Numbered from the stretch's first letter, positions 6,856 through 17,614 are shown. The stretch: 64,000 bases of DNA from Curtobacterium sp. MCSS17_007 (GCF_003234175.2 NZ_CP126257.1:1736001-1800000); one strand, 5' to 3'. Notes: a model not told the origin generated them from the sequence alone. Program-made: numbers and translations.

Positions 6856-7491
6856 TCACACCGGTACGAGCGGCTGCGGCGCCCCCTCGGGCAGCTCCAC
6901 CCGCACTGCGTCGCCGGCCCGGACGACGCCGCCGGACACCACGACGCCCATCACGCCGCCCTTGCGCTCGACGGATCCGTCCTCCGCGCGCCCGAGGACC
7001 GCGCGGAGCAGCCCCGGGTCGAAGTCGTTGATCTGCTGGCACGGGTTCCGGAGGCCCGTCACGCGGACGCAGGCTCGGTCGCCGAGGTGGAGCAGCGTGC
7101 CGGTGGGCAGTCCGAGCAGATCGACGCCCCGGGTGGTGACGTTCTCACCCATGTCGCCGGCGACGACGTGGTGCCCGGCCTCGGCGACCTCGTCGAACAC
7201 CTCGGCGTGCAGCAGGTGCACCTGCCGCAGGTTCGGCTGCGACGGGTCACGGGCGACGCGCGACCGGTGCTGCACGGTGGTGCCGGCGTGCGCGTCGCCC
7301 TCGATGCCCCAGCCCGCGACCAGCGTGATCTCCTCGACGACGGGCTTGCTGAACCGGTGCTCGTCGTCGCGGCTGACCGAGACGACGCGCCCCGGGGGCG
7401 GACCGCCCGCGCCACGGTCCTCCGCCGTCGCCTCCTCCGGGTGGAGTCCGCGGTCGGGGTGCGCCTCGTCGAGCAGTGTGTCCCTGTCCAT
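6856..7491 (-). CDS. MOSC domain-containing protein
   Basis: A 211-residue protein whose MOSC (Mo-cofactor sulfurase C-terminal) domain covers most of its length. The family's conserved cysteine is in TGLRNPCQQI, preceded by GDMGENVTTRG and GWGIEGDAHAG blocks. Stand-alone MOSC proteins handle molybdenum cofactor sulfur or related reductive chemistry on N-hydroxylated compounds; the exact role is unknown. The N-terminal 30 residues are poorly conserved. The start at ATG 7491 sits 6 nt after TAGCGT with no Shine-Dalgarno sequence. It is a monocistronic unit between tRNA-Leu and a divergent membrane protein gene. Confidence 0.88.
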   Translation of the reverse strand: MDRDTLLDEAHPDRGLHPEEATAEDRGAGGPPPGRVVSVSRDDEHRFSKPVVEEITLVAGWGIEGDAHAGTTVQHRSRVARDPSQPNLRQVHLLHAEVFDEVAEAGHHVVAGDMGENVTTRGVDLLGLPTGTLLHLGDRACVRVTGLRNPCQQINDFDPGLLRAVLGRAEDGSVERKGGVMGVVVSGGVVRAGDAVRVELPEGAPQPLVPV

Positions 7492-7497
7492 GTTCCG

Positions 7498-7503
7498 ACG
7501 CTA
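7498..7503 (-). promoter_or_regulatory. -10 box, leaderless promoter of MOSC gene
   Basis: TAGCGT on the minus strand with 6 nt to the ATG. Confidence 0.45.
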
Positions 7504-7709
7504 GCGGCGCCGGTGGACCGGGTCGAGCCCCGGTTGCAGCCGCGCTGCACGAGTGACACCGGTGGTGGCGCCACACGTGGGTCGGTCGTCCCGCGGTACA
7601 CGCCTTGCCGTGCCTCCTGGCCAGGTGCCTCGTACCGGGAGCGCACGGGCCGGCCGATCCCCCGATGGGTCGCATCCGGCCGCGCCGGACGGGGCCGCCC
7701 CGTGCCGGG

Positions 7710-7715
7710 TACCGT
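7710..7715 (+). promoter_or_regulatory. Candidate -10 box of HdeD-like gene
   Basis: TACCGT on the plus strand, about 35 nt before the GTG start at 7751, leaves room for the GAGGGAGG ribosome-binding site. Confidence 0.35.
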
Positions 7716-7750
7716 CGGGGTCCTCGCGGGACCGAGAGGGAGGTGCACCC

Positions 7751-8290
7751 GTGGACTCTCGTGCCGTGCGCACGTTCCGCGCGTTCGTCGTCATGTCGGC
7801 GACGGTGGCGATCGTGCTCGGCGTGGTCGCGGTCGTCTGGCCGCGACCGTCGCTCGTGCTCGTCGCGCTGGTGTTCGGCGTCTACCTGGTGGTCTCGGGC
7901 GTGATGCGCGCGGTGGCCGCCGTGCGCGGCCACGGGACGCCTGCGGTCTGGCGCTGGACCTCAGGGGTGGTCGGTGGCCTGGTCGGGGTGGCCGGGCTCG
8001 TCGCCCTGCTCGACCCCGCGATCCCCCTGCTGGCGTACGCGGTGCTCGCCGGGGTCGCGTTCCTCGTCGAGGGCGTGACGGCACTCGTGGGTGCGATCGT
8101 CGGGCACCCTGGTTCCTCGCGCCTGCCCACCGTGGTGAGCGGCCTGCTGTCGATCATCGGCGGTGTCGTGGTGCTCGTCGCCCCGGGGCTCGCGCTCACG
8201 GTGTTCACGGTCTTTTCCGGGATCGCACTCGTCGTGGTCGGGGCGGCCGCGCTCCTGCTGCTGCCGCCACGCGCCGCGGTGCGCCGCTGA
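7751..8290 (+). CDS. HdeD/DUF308-like membrane protein
   Basis: A 179-residue integral membrane protein with six predicted transmembrane helices separated by very short loops and a basic C-terminus. The pattern of three helix pairs matches the HdeD/DUF308 family, which is linked to acid resistance in Escherichia coli but of unknown function in Actinobacteria. The frame is open from 7553, but GTG 7751 is chosen because GGGAGG (7738-7743) lies 7 nt upstream and the first helix begins shortly after. The gene is convergent with the iron transporter gene that follows. Confidence 0.8.
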   Translation: MDSRAVRTFRAFVVMSATVAIVLGVVAVVWPRPSLVLVALVFGVYLVVSGVMRAVAAVRGHGTPAVWRWTSGVVGGLVGVAGLVALLDPAIPLLAYAVLAGVAFLVEGVTALVGAIVGHPGSSRLPTVVSGLLSIIGGVVVLVAPGLALTVFTVFSGIALVVVGAAALLLLPPRAAVRR

Positions 8291-8352
8291 CCGCCGACGC
8301 CGCCGGATCGCACTCGCCGCCGAGCTGCCGACGACGTTGAACGCCGACGACG

Positions 8353-8372
8353 CCGGGTCGCCGATGACCCGG
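8353..8372. terminator. Short hairpin between convergent genes
   Basis: CCGGGTC (8353-8359) and GACCCGG (8366-8372) enclose 6 nt. It lies 60 nt past the HdeD-like gene and abuts the stop codon of the minus-strand VIT1 gene. Confidence 0.45.
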
Positions 8373-8373
8373 G

Positions 8374-9459
8374 CTAGGCGCTCCCGGTGCCGAACAGCAG
8401 GCCGAGCCCGTACGTGACGACTGCGGCGCCGAAGCCGATCGCCAGTTGCCGCAGTGCACGCTTCAGGGGGGACGCCCCGCTGAGCACGCCCACCACCGCG
8501 CCGGTGCCGAGCAACGCGATGCCGACGAGGACGGCCGCCAGCACGATCGCCGGCCAGCCCTCGAGCCCGATCAGGTACGGCAGCACCGGGATGACCGCTC
8601 CCGAGGCGAAGAAGCAGAAGCTCGAGACGGCGGCACTCATGCCGTTGCCGACCGCCTCGTGGTCGTCGACGGCGGTGGACGCGGTGGCCGTCCGACCGCC
8701 CAGGACCTCGGCGGCGTGCGCCTGCGCGTCGGCCCCGCTCATCCCCCTGGCCCGGTAGACCAGGGCGAGCTCGTTCGCGTCCACGTCGAGGTCCGCGACG
8801 GCCCGGCCGGCCTCCGGATGCGGCGCCGAAGCGGCCAGCAGCTCGCGCTGCGACCGCACCGACACGTACTCCCCCGCCCCCATCGAGAGCGCACCGGCGA
8901 GCAGACCCGCGATCCCGCTGAGCAGCACGAAGTGCCGGTCGGCCCCGGAGGCACTGATGCCGATGATGAGCGCCAGGTTCGAGACGAGACCGTCGTTCGC
9001 ACCGAACACGGCAGCCCGGAAGGTGCCGGACAGCCGCATCCGTCCTCGGTTCGCGAGCCCGCGGACGACCTCCCCGTGGATCCGTTCATCGGCCGCCATG
9101 CGGGCGGTCGCGTCGTCGTCGTCGGCGTAGGGCGACCGGTCCTCGGCGCGCTGCATGAGCGCGAGGACGAACACCGAGCCGAAGCGCCCGGCCAGCGCAG
9201 CGAGCACCCGGGTGCGCAGGCTCCCCCGGAGCGGACGCCCGACGTCGTCCCCGAGCAGGTCGAGCCAGTGCTGCTCGTGGCGTCCCTCCGCCTCTGCCAG
9301 GGCGGCGAGGATCTCGCGTTCCTCCCCGGACCGCCGCGCGGCGAGGTTCCGGTAGACGGCCGCCTCGGCCCGCTCGTCCGCCAGGTAGCGGCGCCAGCGG
9401 CGCACGTCCGCGGCGGTGGGTGCGGTGGGGCGTTCGTCCTGGAGGCTCACAGCAGCCAT
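8374..9459 (-). CDS. Ferritin-like/VIT1 (CCC1) iron-manganese transporter
   Basis: About 361 residues. The N-terminal 110 residues form a ferritin-like helical segment with acidic metal ligands (ADERAEAAVYRNLA and EAEGRHEQHW), and the C-terminal part is a VIT1/CCC1 transporter with five hydrophobic helices. The layout resembles MbfA of alphaproteobacteria, a ferritin-VIT1 fusion that exports iron. The role here is inferred as iron or manganese export or detoxification at the membrane. The frame is open to 9567. ATG 9459 or GTG 9450 is preferred; AGGATGG before the GTG at 9450 is a plausible ribosome-binding site. No adjacent iron regulator is seen. Confidence 0.85.
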   Translation of the reverse strand: MAAVSLQDERPTAPTAADVRRWRRYLADERAEAAVYRNLAARRSGEEREILAALAEAEGRHEQHWLDLLGDDVGRPLRGSLRTRVLAALAGRFGSVFVLALMQRAEDRSPYADDDDATARMAADERIHGEVVRGLANRGRMRLSGTFRAAVFGANDGLVSNLALIIGISASGADRHFVLLSGIAGLLAGALSMGAGEYVSVRSQRELLAASAPHPEAGRAVADLDVDANELALVYRARGMSGADAQAHAAEVLGGRTATASTAVDDHEAVGNGMSAAVSSFCFFASGAVIPVLPYLIGLEGWPAIVLAAVLVGIALLGTGAVVGVLSGASPLKRALRQLAIGFGAAVVTYGLGLLFGTGSA

Positions 9460-9534
9460 CCTGCCCGCTCGCTCCGACGGTCGGGTGACGACGAGCCCAC
9501 CGGGCACTCCCCGACGGCGAGCGGCGGGTGGCGG

Positions 9535-9578
9535 GACAGGGCGGGCGCGATGCGACAGGGCGGGCACGATGCGACAGG
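9535..9578. repeat. 19-bp tandem repeat beside pyk terminator
   Basis: GACAGGGCGGGCRCGATGC occurs twice head to tail from 9535 and 9554. The start of a third unit (GACAGGGCG, 9573) becomes the left arm of the pyk terminator. Confidence 0.75.
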
Positions 9579-9635
9579 GCGCGGACCGGAGGCGACGTGC
9601 GCGTGCTGCGCCGTGCCTCCCGTCCGCGCCCTGTC
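9573..9635. terminator. pyk terminator hairpin
   Basis: Arms 9573-9593 and 9615-9635 (21 nt, one mismatch) lie 17 nt beyond the pyk stop. The right arm carries the inverted GGACGGGAGGCACGG repeat (9611-9625). Confidence 0.75.
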
Positions 9636-9651
9636 GGCGTGGTGGTCGGGG

Positions 9652-11097
9652 TCAGTCCCGCACGTAGGCCGGGGCTGCCTCTGCGTGCGCGTCACCGACG
9701 CGGTGCACGCGGAGGTCGTTCGTCGACCCCTCGAGTCCGGGGGGCGAACCCGCCGTCACGATGACCCGGTCGCCGGGAGCGGCCAGGCCGTTCGCGAGCA
9801 GCACGTCGTCGACCTGCGAGAACAGCTCGTCGGTGTGGGTCTTGCGCTCCACGAGGAACGAGCGGACGCCCCACGTGAGCGCCATGCGGCGACGCGTCGC
9901 CTCGTTCGGGGTGAAGGCGATGATCGGCAGGCCGTGGCGCAGACGCGACATGCGGCGAGCCGAGTCGCCCGACTCGGTGAACACGCAGAGGTACGACGCC
10001 TCGGTGAACTCCGCGATCTCCACCGCGGCGAGCGTGATGGCACCGCCCAGTGTGCGCGGCTTCGTGCCGAGCGGGGCGATGCGCTCGAGGCCGTGGTCCT
10101 CGGTCGACTCGACGATGCGGGCCATCGTGCGGACCGTCTGCACCGGGTACTCGCCGACGCTGGTCTCCCCCGAGAGCATGACCGCGTCCGCGCCGTCGAG
10201 GACGGCGTTGGCGACGTCGGAGGTCTCGGCGCGCGTCGGGATGGGCGACGAGATCATCGACTCGAGCATCTGGGTCGCGACGATGACCGGCTTCGCCATG
10301 CGGCGCGACAGCTCGACCGCGCGCTTCTGCACGATCGGGACGGCTTCGAGCGGGAGCTCCACGCCGAGGTCACCGCGGGCGACCATGATGCTGTCGAAGG
10401 CGTCGATGATCTCCTCGAGCGCGTCGACCGCCTGCGGCTTCTCGACCTTGGCGATGACCGGGAGGCGCTTGCCCTCCTCGTCCATGATCTCGTGGGCACG
10501 CTCGACGTCCTTGGCGTTGCGCACGAAGGAGAGCGCGATGAGGTCTGCGCCCTGGCGGATCGCCCAGCGCAGGTCGGCCTCGTCCTTCTCGCTCAGTGCC
10601 GGCACGTTGACCGCGACGCCGGGCAGGTTGATGCCCTTGTTGTTCGAGACCGTGCCGGCGACGACGACCTCGGTGCGCACGCGCACGCCGTCGGTGTCGA
10701 GCACGCGCAGACGGACCCGGCCGTCGTCGATGAGCAGCGGGTCGCCGGGCTTGACGTCCTGCGGCAGGCCCTTGAACGTCGTGCCGCAGATCTCCTTCGA
10801 GCCGGGGACGTCCTCGGTCGTGATCGTGAAGACGTCACCGACGGCGAGCTCGTGCGGGCCGTCGGCGAACTTCGCGAGACGGATCTTCGGGCCCTGCAGG
10901 TCGACCAGGATCGCGACCGGCTTGCCGAGGTCCTCGGCGGCACGGCGGACGTTCTCGTAGTTGGCCTCGTGGACGCTGTAGTCACCGTGGCTGAGGTTGA
11001 GGCGGGCGACGTCGACGCCCGCTTCGATGATCTCCTTGACGGTCTCGTAGTCCGACGTAGCCGGACCGAGCGTCGAAACGATCTTTGCGCGTCTCAA
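9652..11097 (-). CDS. pyk: Pyruvate kinase
   Basis: A 481-residue glycolytic enzyme converting phosphoenolpyruvate and ADP to pyruvate and ATP. The protein begins [14 protein letters not shown] as in other actinobacterial enzymes. The barrel contains the NLSHGDY and DLQGPKIR blocks, the catalytic-lysine segment [11 protein letters not shown] and the metal-site segment [12 protein letters not shown], followed by the MLESM motif. The C-terminal allosteric domain runs from about residue 345. The start codon is TTG at 11097 with AAGGAAT upstream. It is followed by a hairpin terminator. Its position near gltBD and pdtaR-polA follows the conserved actinobacterial order. Confidence 0.97.
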   Translation of the reverse strand: MRRAKIVSTLGPATSDYETVKEIIEAGVDVARLNLSHGDYSVHEANYENVRRAAEDLGKPVAILVDLQGPKIRLAKFADGPHELAVGDVFTITTEDVPGSKEICGTTFKGLPQDVKPGDPLLIDDGRVRLRVLDTDGVRVRTEVVVAGTVSNNKGINLPGVAVNVPALSEKDEADLRWAIRQGADLIALSFVRNAKDVERAHEIMDEEGKRLPVIAKVEKPQAVDALEEIIDAFDSIMVARGDLGVELPLEAVPIVQKRAVELSRRMAKPVIVATQMLESMISSPIPTRAETSDVANAVLDGADAVMLSGETSVGEYPVQTVRTMARIVESTEDHGLERIAPLGTKPRTLGGAITLAAVEIAEFTEASYLCVFTESGDSARRMSRLRHGLPIIAFTPNEATRRRMALTWGVRSFLVERKTHTDELFSQVDDVLLANGLAAPGDRVIVTAGSPPGLEGSTNDLRVHRVGDAHAEAAPAYVRD

Positions 11098-11158
11098 TGG
11101 ATTCCTTCGTGTGGTGGGTGGTGCCGGGTTTCCGCGCTGTGGGGCCGCGCGGAACGAG

Positions 11159-11198
11159 AGCAGGCCACCAGCACCCTATCGAGTGCCGGTGGCCTGCT
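11159..11198. terminator. gltD terminator hairpin
   Basis: AGCAGGCCACC (11159-11169) and GGTGGCCTGCT (11188-11198) form a perfect 11-bp stem, extended by AGCAC/GTGCC. It lies between the gltD stop (11238) and the pyk start. Confidence 0.75.
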
Positions 11199-11237
11199 GC
11201 TCACCGGCGGACCGGTGTTCCGTGGGCGTTCACGACG

Positions 11238-12695
11238 TCAGATCGTGAGCGCGCGGTCGGTGGCCTTGACGGGGGCCGGGAGGATCGTCGAACCCTCGAG
11301 GTACTCGTCGACCTTGGAAGCGGCGGCACGGCCCTCCGCGATCGCCCAGACGATGAGCGACTGCCCGCGCCCGGCGTCCCCGGCGACGAACACGCCGGGC
11401 TCGTTCGTCGAGTAGTCCGCCTGGCGGGAGACCGCGCCCGACACCGTCACCGGCAGCCCGAGCTGCGGCTCGAGCGTCGCGGTCTCCGGACCGGTGAAGC
11501 CCATGGCGATGAGGACGAGGTCCGCGGGGATCTCGCGCTCCGTGCCGGCCTTCGGCACGCGGCGGCCGTCGAGGTACTCGGTCTCGGCGACGCGGAGCGC
11601 CCGGACCTCGCCCGCGGCGTTGCCGAGGAACTCGACCGTCGACGCGAGGAACTGGCGCTCCCCGCCCTCCTCGTGCGCGCTCGTGACCTCGAACACGGTC
11701 GGGAACATCGGCCAGGGCTGCTCGGACGGGCGCTCGAGCGGCGGCTGCTTGCCGATCGCCAGGTTCGTCACGCTCAGTGCGCCCTGCCGGTGGGCCGTGC
11801 CGATGCAGTCCGCGCCGGTGTCGCCGCCGCCGATGACGACGACGTGCTTGCCCTCCGCGGTGACCTGGTTGTCGACCGTCGTGCCGGCGTTCGCCTTGTT
11901 CTGCTGGACCAGGTAGTCCATCGCGTAGTGGACGCCCTCGAGGTCGCGCCCCGGGATCGGCAGGTCACGCGGCACCGTGGCGCCGGTGGCGACGACGACC
12001 GCGTCGTACCGCGACTTCAGGTCGTCCCAGGTGATGTCGACGCCGATCTCGACGCCCGCACGGAACCGGGTGCCCTCGGCTTGCATCTGCGCGAGACGCG
12101 CGTCGATCTGCCGCTTCTCCATCTTGAAGTCCGGGATCCCGTAGCGGAGCAGGCCGCCGATGCGGTCGTCGCGCTCGTACACGGCGACGGTGTGCCCGGC
12201 GCGCGTGAGCTGCTGCGCGGCGGCGAGCCCGGCCGGGCCCGACCCGACGACCGCGACGGTCTTGCCGGTCAGGCGCTCCGGCGGGTGCGGGGTCACCCAG
12301 CCGTTCTTGTAGGCCTCGTCGATGATCGAGACCTCGACCTGCTTGATCGTCACCGGCGGCTGGTTGATGCCGAGCACGCAGGACGCCTCGCACGGGGCCG
12401 GGCAGAGCTTCCCGGTGAACTCCGGGAAGTTGTTCGTCGCGTGCAGCCGTTCGATGGCCTGTCGGCCCTCGCCACGCCAGGTCAGGTCGTTCCACTCCGG
12501 GATGAGGTTCCCGAGCGGGCAGCCCTGGTGGCAGAACGGCACGCCGCAGTCCATGCAGCGCCCGGCCTGGCGCTTGAGGGCACCGGACTCCTGCTGCTCG
12601 TAGACCTCCTTCCAGTCCATGAGCCGCACGGGGACGGGGCGACGGGGCGGGAGCTCGCGCTCCTGCACCTTGAGGAAGCCCTTCGGGTCAGCCAT
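11238..12695 (-). CDS. gltD: Glutamate synthase small subunit
   Basis: A 485-residue beta subunit of NADPH-dependent glutamate synthase, which feeds electrons from NADPH to the large subunit. The N-terminal domain holds the cysteine cluster CMDCGVPFCHQGCPLGNLIP and a second set (CPAPCEASCVLG) that bind [4Fe-4S] centres. The FAD-binding GSGPAGLAAAQQL and NADPH-binding GGGDTGADCIGTA Rossmann motifs follow. A good AGGAGG site precedes ATG 12695. It is 95 nt downstream of gltB in the same direction and closes the gltBD operon with a hairpin. Confidence 0.97.
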   Translation of the reverse strand: MADPKGFLKVQERELPPRRPVPVRLMDWKEVYEQQESGALKRQAGRCMDCGVPFCHQGCPLGNLIPEWNDLTWRGEGRQAIERLHATNNFPEFTGKLCPAPCEASCVLGINQPPVTIKQVEVSIIDEAYKNGWVTPHPPERLTGKTVAVVGSGPAGLAAAQQLTRAGHTVAVYERDDRIGGLLRYGIPDFKMEKRQIDARLAQMQAEGTRFRAGVEIGVDITWDDLKSRYDAVVVATGATVPRDLPIPGRDLEGVHYAMDYLVQQNKANAGTTVDNQVTAEGKHVVVIGGGDTGADCIGTAHRQGALSVTNLAIGKQPPLERPSEQPWPMFPTVFEVTSAHEEGGERQFLASTVEFLGNAAGEVRALRVAETEYLDGRRVPKAGTEREIPADLVLIAMGFTGPETATLEPQLGLPVTVSGAVSRQADYSTNEPGVFVAGDAGRGQSLIVWAIAEGRAAASKVDEYLEGSTILPAPVKATDRALTI

Positions 12696-12790
12696 GGTCC
12701 GCCTCCTGTTCGGTCTTGGTCTGTACTGGGGTGTGGGTCTGCGTGCGCGGGTCGGTCCGGATCGGCCGCCGCGTGGCGCTCGGGGTCGTG

Positions 12791-15700
12791 TCAGCCACCG
12801 GTCACCTCGAGGATGCGGTTCCAGACGACGGTGCCGTCCGGGTCGAGCCCCTCGTCGACCGCCTGCCTGCGGGTCTCGAGGACGGCTGCGTAGTCGCGCG
12901 GGAGCACCTTGACGAAGTCGCCCAGGTCGCCCGACTCGAGCAGGTCGCCGGCCACGGTCGACCCGGTCTCGGCGTGGTGCTGCCGGAGCAGGTCGCTGAC
13001 GATCTCGACGTCGGCGCTGTCCAGCTCCTCGAGCCGGAGCTCGCCGCTCGCGAGCGCGTCGGCGTTCACGTGCTCGCGCCGGAGTCCGCGGACGTAGGCG
13101 GTCCCGCCGGACATGCCCGCGCCGAGGTTGCGGCCGGTCTCACCGAGGATGAGCGCGAGGCCGCCCGTCATGTACTCGAGTGCGTGGTCGCCCACACCCT
13201 CGACGACGGCGGTGGCACCGGAGTTGCGGACCAGGAAGCGCTCGCCCACGATCCCGCGGATGAACATGCTGCCCTGGGTCGCACCGTAGCCGATGACGTT
13301 GCCGGCGATGACGTTCTCCGACGGCTCGAAGGCCGACTCGGAGTCCGGCCGCACGACGATCGCGCCGCCGGACAGGCCCTTGCCGACGTAGTCGTTGCTG
13401 TCGCCGACGAGTCGGAGCGTGATGCCGGCGGGCAGGAACGCTCCGAGCGACTGCCCGGCGGAGCCGCGCAGGGTGATGTCGATCGATCCTGCGGGCAGCC
13501 CGTGCTCGCCGTGGCGGAGCGTGACCTCGTGTCCGAGCATCGTGCCGACCGCGCGCTCGGTGTTCCGGATCGGCAGGTCGAGGGCGACGGAGCCGCCGTG
13601 CTCGAGCACGTCGGCCGTCTGCTGGATGAGCTGGACGTCGAAGTGCTCGTCGAGCTCGTGGTCCTGCTCGCGCAGGTGGCGCCGGGGCTCGTCCCGGCCG
13701 AACTCCGGTCCGTGCAGGACCGGCGCGAGGTCGAGGCCGGACGCCTTCCAGTGCTCGACGGCACGGTCGGTGTCGAGCGCGTCGACCTGCCCGATCGCCT
13801 CGTCGAGGGACCGGAAGCCGAGCTCTGCGAGGAGCTCGCGGACCTCCTGCGCGATGAACTCGAAGAAGTTCACGACGAACTCGGGCTTGCCCGTGAAGCG
13901 CTTGCGGAGCTCCGGGTTCTGCGTCGCGACGCCCACCGGGCACGTGTCCAGGTGGCACACACGCATGAGGATGCAGCCCTCGACGACGAGCGGAGCCGTC
14001 GCGAAGCCGTACTCCTCGGCCCCGAGCAGCGCCGCCACGACCACGTCGCGGCCGGTCTTCATCTGCCCGTCGACCTGCACGACCACGCGGTCGCGCATGC
14101 CGTTCAGCATGAGGGTCTGCTGGGTCTCGGCCAGGCCGATCTCCCACGGGGTGCCCGCGTGCTTGAGCGAGTTGAGCGGGGACGCACCGGTGCCGCCGTC
14201 GTGGCCGGAGACGAGCACGACGTCGGCCAGCGCCTTCGTCACCCCGGCTGCGACCGCGCCGATGCCGGACTGGCTCACGAGCTTCACGTGGACGCGTGCG
14301 GACGGGTTGGCCCGCTTCACGTCGAAGATCAGCTGCTTGAGGTCCTCGATCGAGTAGATGTCGTGGTGCGGCGGCGGCGAGATGAGCCCGACACCGGCGG
14401 TCGCGTGCCGGGTGCGCGCGACCCACGGGTACACCTTCGTCGGGGGCAGCTGCCCGCCCTCGCCCGGCTTCGCGCCCTGCGCCATCTTGAGCTGGATGTC
14501 CGTCGCGTGCGTCAGGTACATGCTCGTGACGCCGAAGCGCCCGGAGGCGACCTGCTTGATGGCGCTCCGCCGCTCCGGGTCGAGCAGGCGTTCGACGTCC
14601 TCGCCGCCCTCGCCCGTGTTCGAGCGCGCGCCGAGACGGTTCATCGCGATCGCCAGGGTCTCGTGGGCCTCTTGCGAGATCGACCCGTAGGACATCGCAC
14701 CGGTGTTGAACCGCTTGACGATCGACTCGATCGGCTCGACCTCGTCCAGCGCGATCGGCTTCCGGACACCGTGACGGAACCGGAACAGACCGCGGAGCGT
14801 CATGAGCTCCTCGGACTGGTCGTCGACCGCCTGCGAGTACTCGCGGAAGATGTCGTAGCGGCGGGCGCGGGTCGCGTGCTGCAGGCGGAAGACGGTGTCC
14901 GGGTTGAAGAGGTGGGGCGGCCCCTCGCGGCGCCACTGGTACTCGCCACCCGTCTGCAGCCGCTCGTGCGACAGCACCGCACCGTCCTGCGGGTATGCCT
15001 GGGCGTGCCGCTCGGCGTTCTCCTTCGCGATGACCTCGATGCCGACGCCGCCGAGGATCGACGACGTCCCGGTGAAGTACCGGTCGACGAACTCCTGGCT
15101 GAGCCCGACCGCCTCGAAGGCCTGGGCGCCCGCGTAGCTGGACACGGTCGAGATGCCCATCTTGGACATGATCTTCAGCACGCCCTTGCCGAGCGCCTTG
15201 ATCACGTTCTTCACGGCCTGCTCCGGCGTGATGCCGGGGATCATCCCCGAGCGCACGAGGTTCTCGCACGTCTCCATCGCCAGGTACGGGTTGATCGCCG
15301 AGGCGCCGTAGCCGATCAGGGTCGCGACGTGGTGGACCTCGCGCACGTCGCCGGCCTCGACGATGAGCCCGACCTTCATGCGCTGCTCGGTGCGGATGAG
15401 GTGGTGGTGGACGGCCGCGAGCAGCAGCAGGCTCGGCACGGGCGCCTGCTCGGCGTTGCCGTCACGGTCGGACAACACGATGAACTGCTTGCCCGACTCG
15501 ATGGCCTGGTCGACCTCGTCGCACACCGCGGCGATGCGCTTCTGCATCGCCTTCTTACCCGCGTCCACCCGGTACAGGCCCTTGATCGTCACCGTGAGGT
15601 GCCGGCCGGACTCCGTCTCGAAGTGCTGGATCTTGGCGAGCTCGTCGTTGTCGATGACCGGGAAGTCGAGCACGATCTGCTTCGCGTGCTCGGGGCCCGC

Positions 15701-17398
15701 GCTCAACAGGTTGCGCTCCGGACCGAGCCCCATGCCCATCGACGTGATGACCTGCTCGCGGATCGAGTCGAGCGGCGGGTTGGTCACCTGCGCGAACTGC
15801 TGCGTGAAGTAGTCGAACAGCAGGCGCGGACGCTCGGACAACACGGCGATCGGTGTGTCCGAACCCATGGCACCGAGGGGCTCCGCACCGGTCTGCGCCA
15901 TCGGACGCAGCAGGATGCGGACCTCTTCCTCGGTGTAACCGAAGGCGCGCTGCCGCCGGGTCACCGACGCCGGGGTGTGCACGATGTGCTCGCGCTCCGG
16001 CAGGTCGGACAGGTTGATCCGGCCCTCGTCGAGCCACTGCGCCCAGGGGCCGGAGGCCGCGAGGTCGCGCTTGACCTCGTCGTCCTCGATGATGCGTCCG
16101 GCCTCGGTGTCGACGACGAACATGCGACCGGGACGCAGGCGCCCCTTGCGCACCACCTTGCCCGGCGGCACGTCGATCACACCGGTCTCGGACCCCATCA
16201 CGATGAGACCGTCGTCGGTGACGAGGAAGCGCCCGGGACGCAGACCGTTGCGGTCGAGCGTCGCGCCGACGATCGCACCGTCGGTGAAGGTGATGGCCGC
16301 CGGACCGTCCCACGGCTCCATGAGCATCGAGTGGTACTCGTAGAAGGCGCGGAGGTCCGGGTCCATGCCGACCTGGTTCTCCCAGGCCTCCGGCACCATC
16401 ATCGACACCGCGTGGGGCAGGCTCCGGCCGGTCAGCGTGAGCAGCTCGAGGGTCTCGTCGAAGGACGCGGAGTCGCTCGCACCCGGGCTGACGATCGGCA
16501 GCAGCGGCGCGAGGTCGCCGAGCAGCTCGCTCTCGAGCTGCGACTGGCGGGCGCGCATCCAGTTGCGGTTGCCGCGGACGGTGTTGATCTCTCCGTTGTG
16601 CGCGAGCGTCCGGAACGGCTGCGCCAGCGGCCACGAGGGGAAGGTGTTGGTCGAGTAGCGCGAGTGGACGATCGCGAGCTTCGAGGCGAAGCGCTCGTCG
16701 CTGAGGTCCGGGTAGAACGGCTCGAGCTGGAGCGTCGTGACCATGCCCTTGTAGACCATGGTCCGGCTCGACAGCGACATGAAGTAGACCTCGACGCCGT
16801 GCTCCGCGCGCTTGCGGAGCCGGAAGGCCTGGCGGTCGAGCGCGATCCCGCTCCACGACGCACCGTGCACGTCGTGCCGCGTCGACGCGACGAAGAGCTG
16901 CTCGAAGGCCGGCATCGCGGCGCGCGCGAGCGTACCGAGGACCTCGGGGCGCACCGGGACCTCGCGCCAGCCGAGGACCTTGAGGCCCTCCTCGCGCGCG
17001 ATGCGCTCGACGGCGCCCTTCACCGCGTGGCGCTCGTCCTCGTCGACGGGCAGGTAGGCCGTTCCCACGGCGTACTCCCCAGCCGCGGGCAGTTCGAACG
17101 GCACCTCGTCGCGCAGGAACGCGTCCGGCACCTGGCACAGGATGCCCGCGCCGTCACCGGTGCCCGCATCGGACCCCACGGCGCCGCGGTGCTCGAGGTT
17201 CCGGAGCGCGCCGAGCGCGGCGTCGACGATGTCGTGGCCCGCGGAACCGCGGAGCGTGGCGACCATCGCCAGGCCGCAGGCGTCCTTCTCGTTCGCCGGG
17301 TCGTACGCACCCGTCGCCTCCGGCACGGCCGAGAAGCGTCGGTGCGCCGGCTGCAGGGAGCGCGTCGAACGGGGGGCAGGGTCTGGCTGGAGCGCCAT
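12791..17398 (-). CDS. gltB: Glutamate synthase large subunit
   Basis: A 1535-residue alpha subunit that transfers the glutamine amide nitrogen to 2-oxoglutarate. The sequence [12 protein letters not shown] places the catalytic cysteine at residue 41, so a 40-residue propeptide is expected to be removed. The glutamine amidotransferase domain comes first, then the central domain, the FMN-binding synthase barrel ([17 protein letters not shown] region) with the 3Fe-4S cysteines CHLDTCPVG, and the C-terminal beta-helix domain ([22 protein letters not shown]). ATG 17398 is used. It forms an operon with gltD. The gene lies immediately downstream of lgt with a 216-nt gap, so it may also receive read-through from the trp-lgt side. 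Confidence 0.97.
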   Translation of the reverse strand: MALQPDPAPRSTRSLQPAHRRFSAVPEATGAYDPANEKDACGLAMVATLRGSAGHDIVDAALGALRNLEHRGAVGSDAGTGDGAGILCQVPDAFLRDEVPFELPAAGEYAVGTAYLPVDEDERHAVKGAVERIAREEGLKVLGWREVPVRPEVLGTLARAAMPAFEQLFVASTRHDVHGASWSGIALDRQAFRLRKRAEHGVEVYFMSLSSRTMVYKGMVTTLQLEPFYPDLSDERFASKLAIVHSRYSTNTFPSWPLAQPFRTLAHNGEINTVRGNRNWMRARQSQLESELLGDLAPLLPIVSPGASDSASFDETLELLTLTGRSLPHAVSMMVPEAWENQVGMDPDLRAFYEYHSMLMEPWDGPAAITFTDGAIVGATLDRNGLRPGRFLVTDDGLIVMGSETGVIDVPPGKVVRKGRLRPGRMFVVDTEAGRIIEDDEVKRDLAASGPWAQWLDEGRINLSDLPEREHIVHTPASVTRRQRAFGYTEEEVRILLRPMAQTGAEPLGAMGSDTPIAVLSERPRLLFDYFTQQFAQVTNPPLDSIREQVITSMGMGLGPERNLLSAGPEHAKQIVLDFPVIDNDELAKIQHFETESGRHLTVTIKGLYRVDAGKKAMQKRIAAVCDEVDQAIESGKQFIVLSDRDGNAEQAPVPSLLLLAAVHHHLIRTEQRMKVGLIVEAGDVREVHHVATLIGYGASAINPYLAMETCENLVRSGMIPGITPEQAVKNVIKALGKGVLKIMSKMGISTVSSYAGAQAFEAVGLSQEFVDRYFTGTSSILGGVGIEVIAKENAERHAQAYPQDGAVLSHERLQTGGEYQWRREGPPHLFNPDTVFRLQHATRARRYDIFREYSQAVDDQSEELMTLRGLFRFRHGVRKPIALDEVEPIESIVKRFNTGAMSYGSISQEAHETLAIAMNRLGARSNTGEGGEDVERLLDPERRSAIKQVASGRFGVTSMYLTHATDIQLKMAQGAKPGEGGQLPPTKVYPWVARTRHATAGVGLISPPPHHDIYSIEDLKQLIFDVKRANPSARVHVKLVSQSGIGAVAAGVTKALADVVLVSGHDGGTGASPLNSLKHAGTPWEIGLAETQQTLMLNGMRDRVVVQVDGQMKTGRDVVVAALLGAEEYGFATAPLVVEGCILMRVCHLDTCPVGVATQNPELRKRFTGKPEFVVNFFEFIAQEVRELLAELGFRSLDEAIGQVDALDTDRAVEHWKASGLDLAPVLHGPEFGRDEPRRHLREQDHELDEHFDVQLIQQTADVLEHGGSVALDLPIRNTERAVGTMLGHEVTLRHGEHGLPAGSIDITLRGSAGQSLGAFLPAGITLRLVGDSNDYVGKGLSGGAIVVRPDSESAFEPSENVIAGNVIGYGATQGSMFIRGIVGERFLVRNSGATAVVEGVGDHALEYMTGGLALILGETGRNLGAGMSGGTAYVRGLRREHVNADALASGELRLEELDSADVEIVSDLLRQHHAETGSTVAGDLLESGDLGDFVKVLPRDYAAVLETRRQAVDEGLDPDGTVVWNRILEVTGG

Positions 17399-17614
17399 GG
17401 GGAACCGTCCTCACGAGGAAGTGGAACAGGGACGTCGGTGGCCCGGTGGTGCGTTCCGCCCGAACGGGCGGGACTGGTGCCCGTGCGCGTCGTCGTGCAG
17501 GGTGCGCGGACGACGCGCGAGGTGGCGGGGCCGCTCGTGGTGGCCCGACCGTGTTGCGGCGGGTGCTCGTGACCGGCGGGTGCCGTCCACGGAGCGGGTC
17601 GGCCGGTCGGGGTG
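17399..17614. other. gltB upstream region
   Basis: This 216-nt gap between lgt and gltB has only a weak CCGCCCG/CGGGCGG hairpin at 17456-17471. No TANNNT box at leaderless distance and no strong Shine-Dalgarno sequence is apparent, so the gltB promoter is not resolved. Confidence 0.3.

Noticed and set aside
12716..17572. Open plus-strand frame of about 1600 codons antisense to gltB
   Set aside because: It is a mirror of gltB codon bias at high GC. It is rich in Arg/Val/Asp/Leu, has no recognisable domain, and gltB on the minus strand is fully conserved. The same applies to long plus-strand frames at 34991-39880, 1963-4971, 27051-29498, 46624-48537 and 52107-54995.
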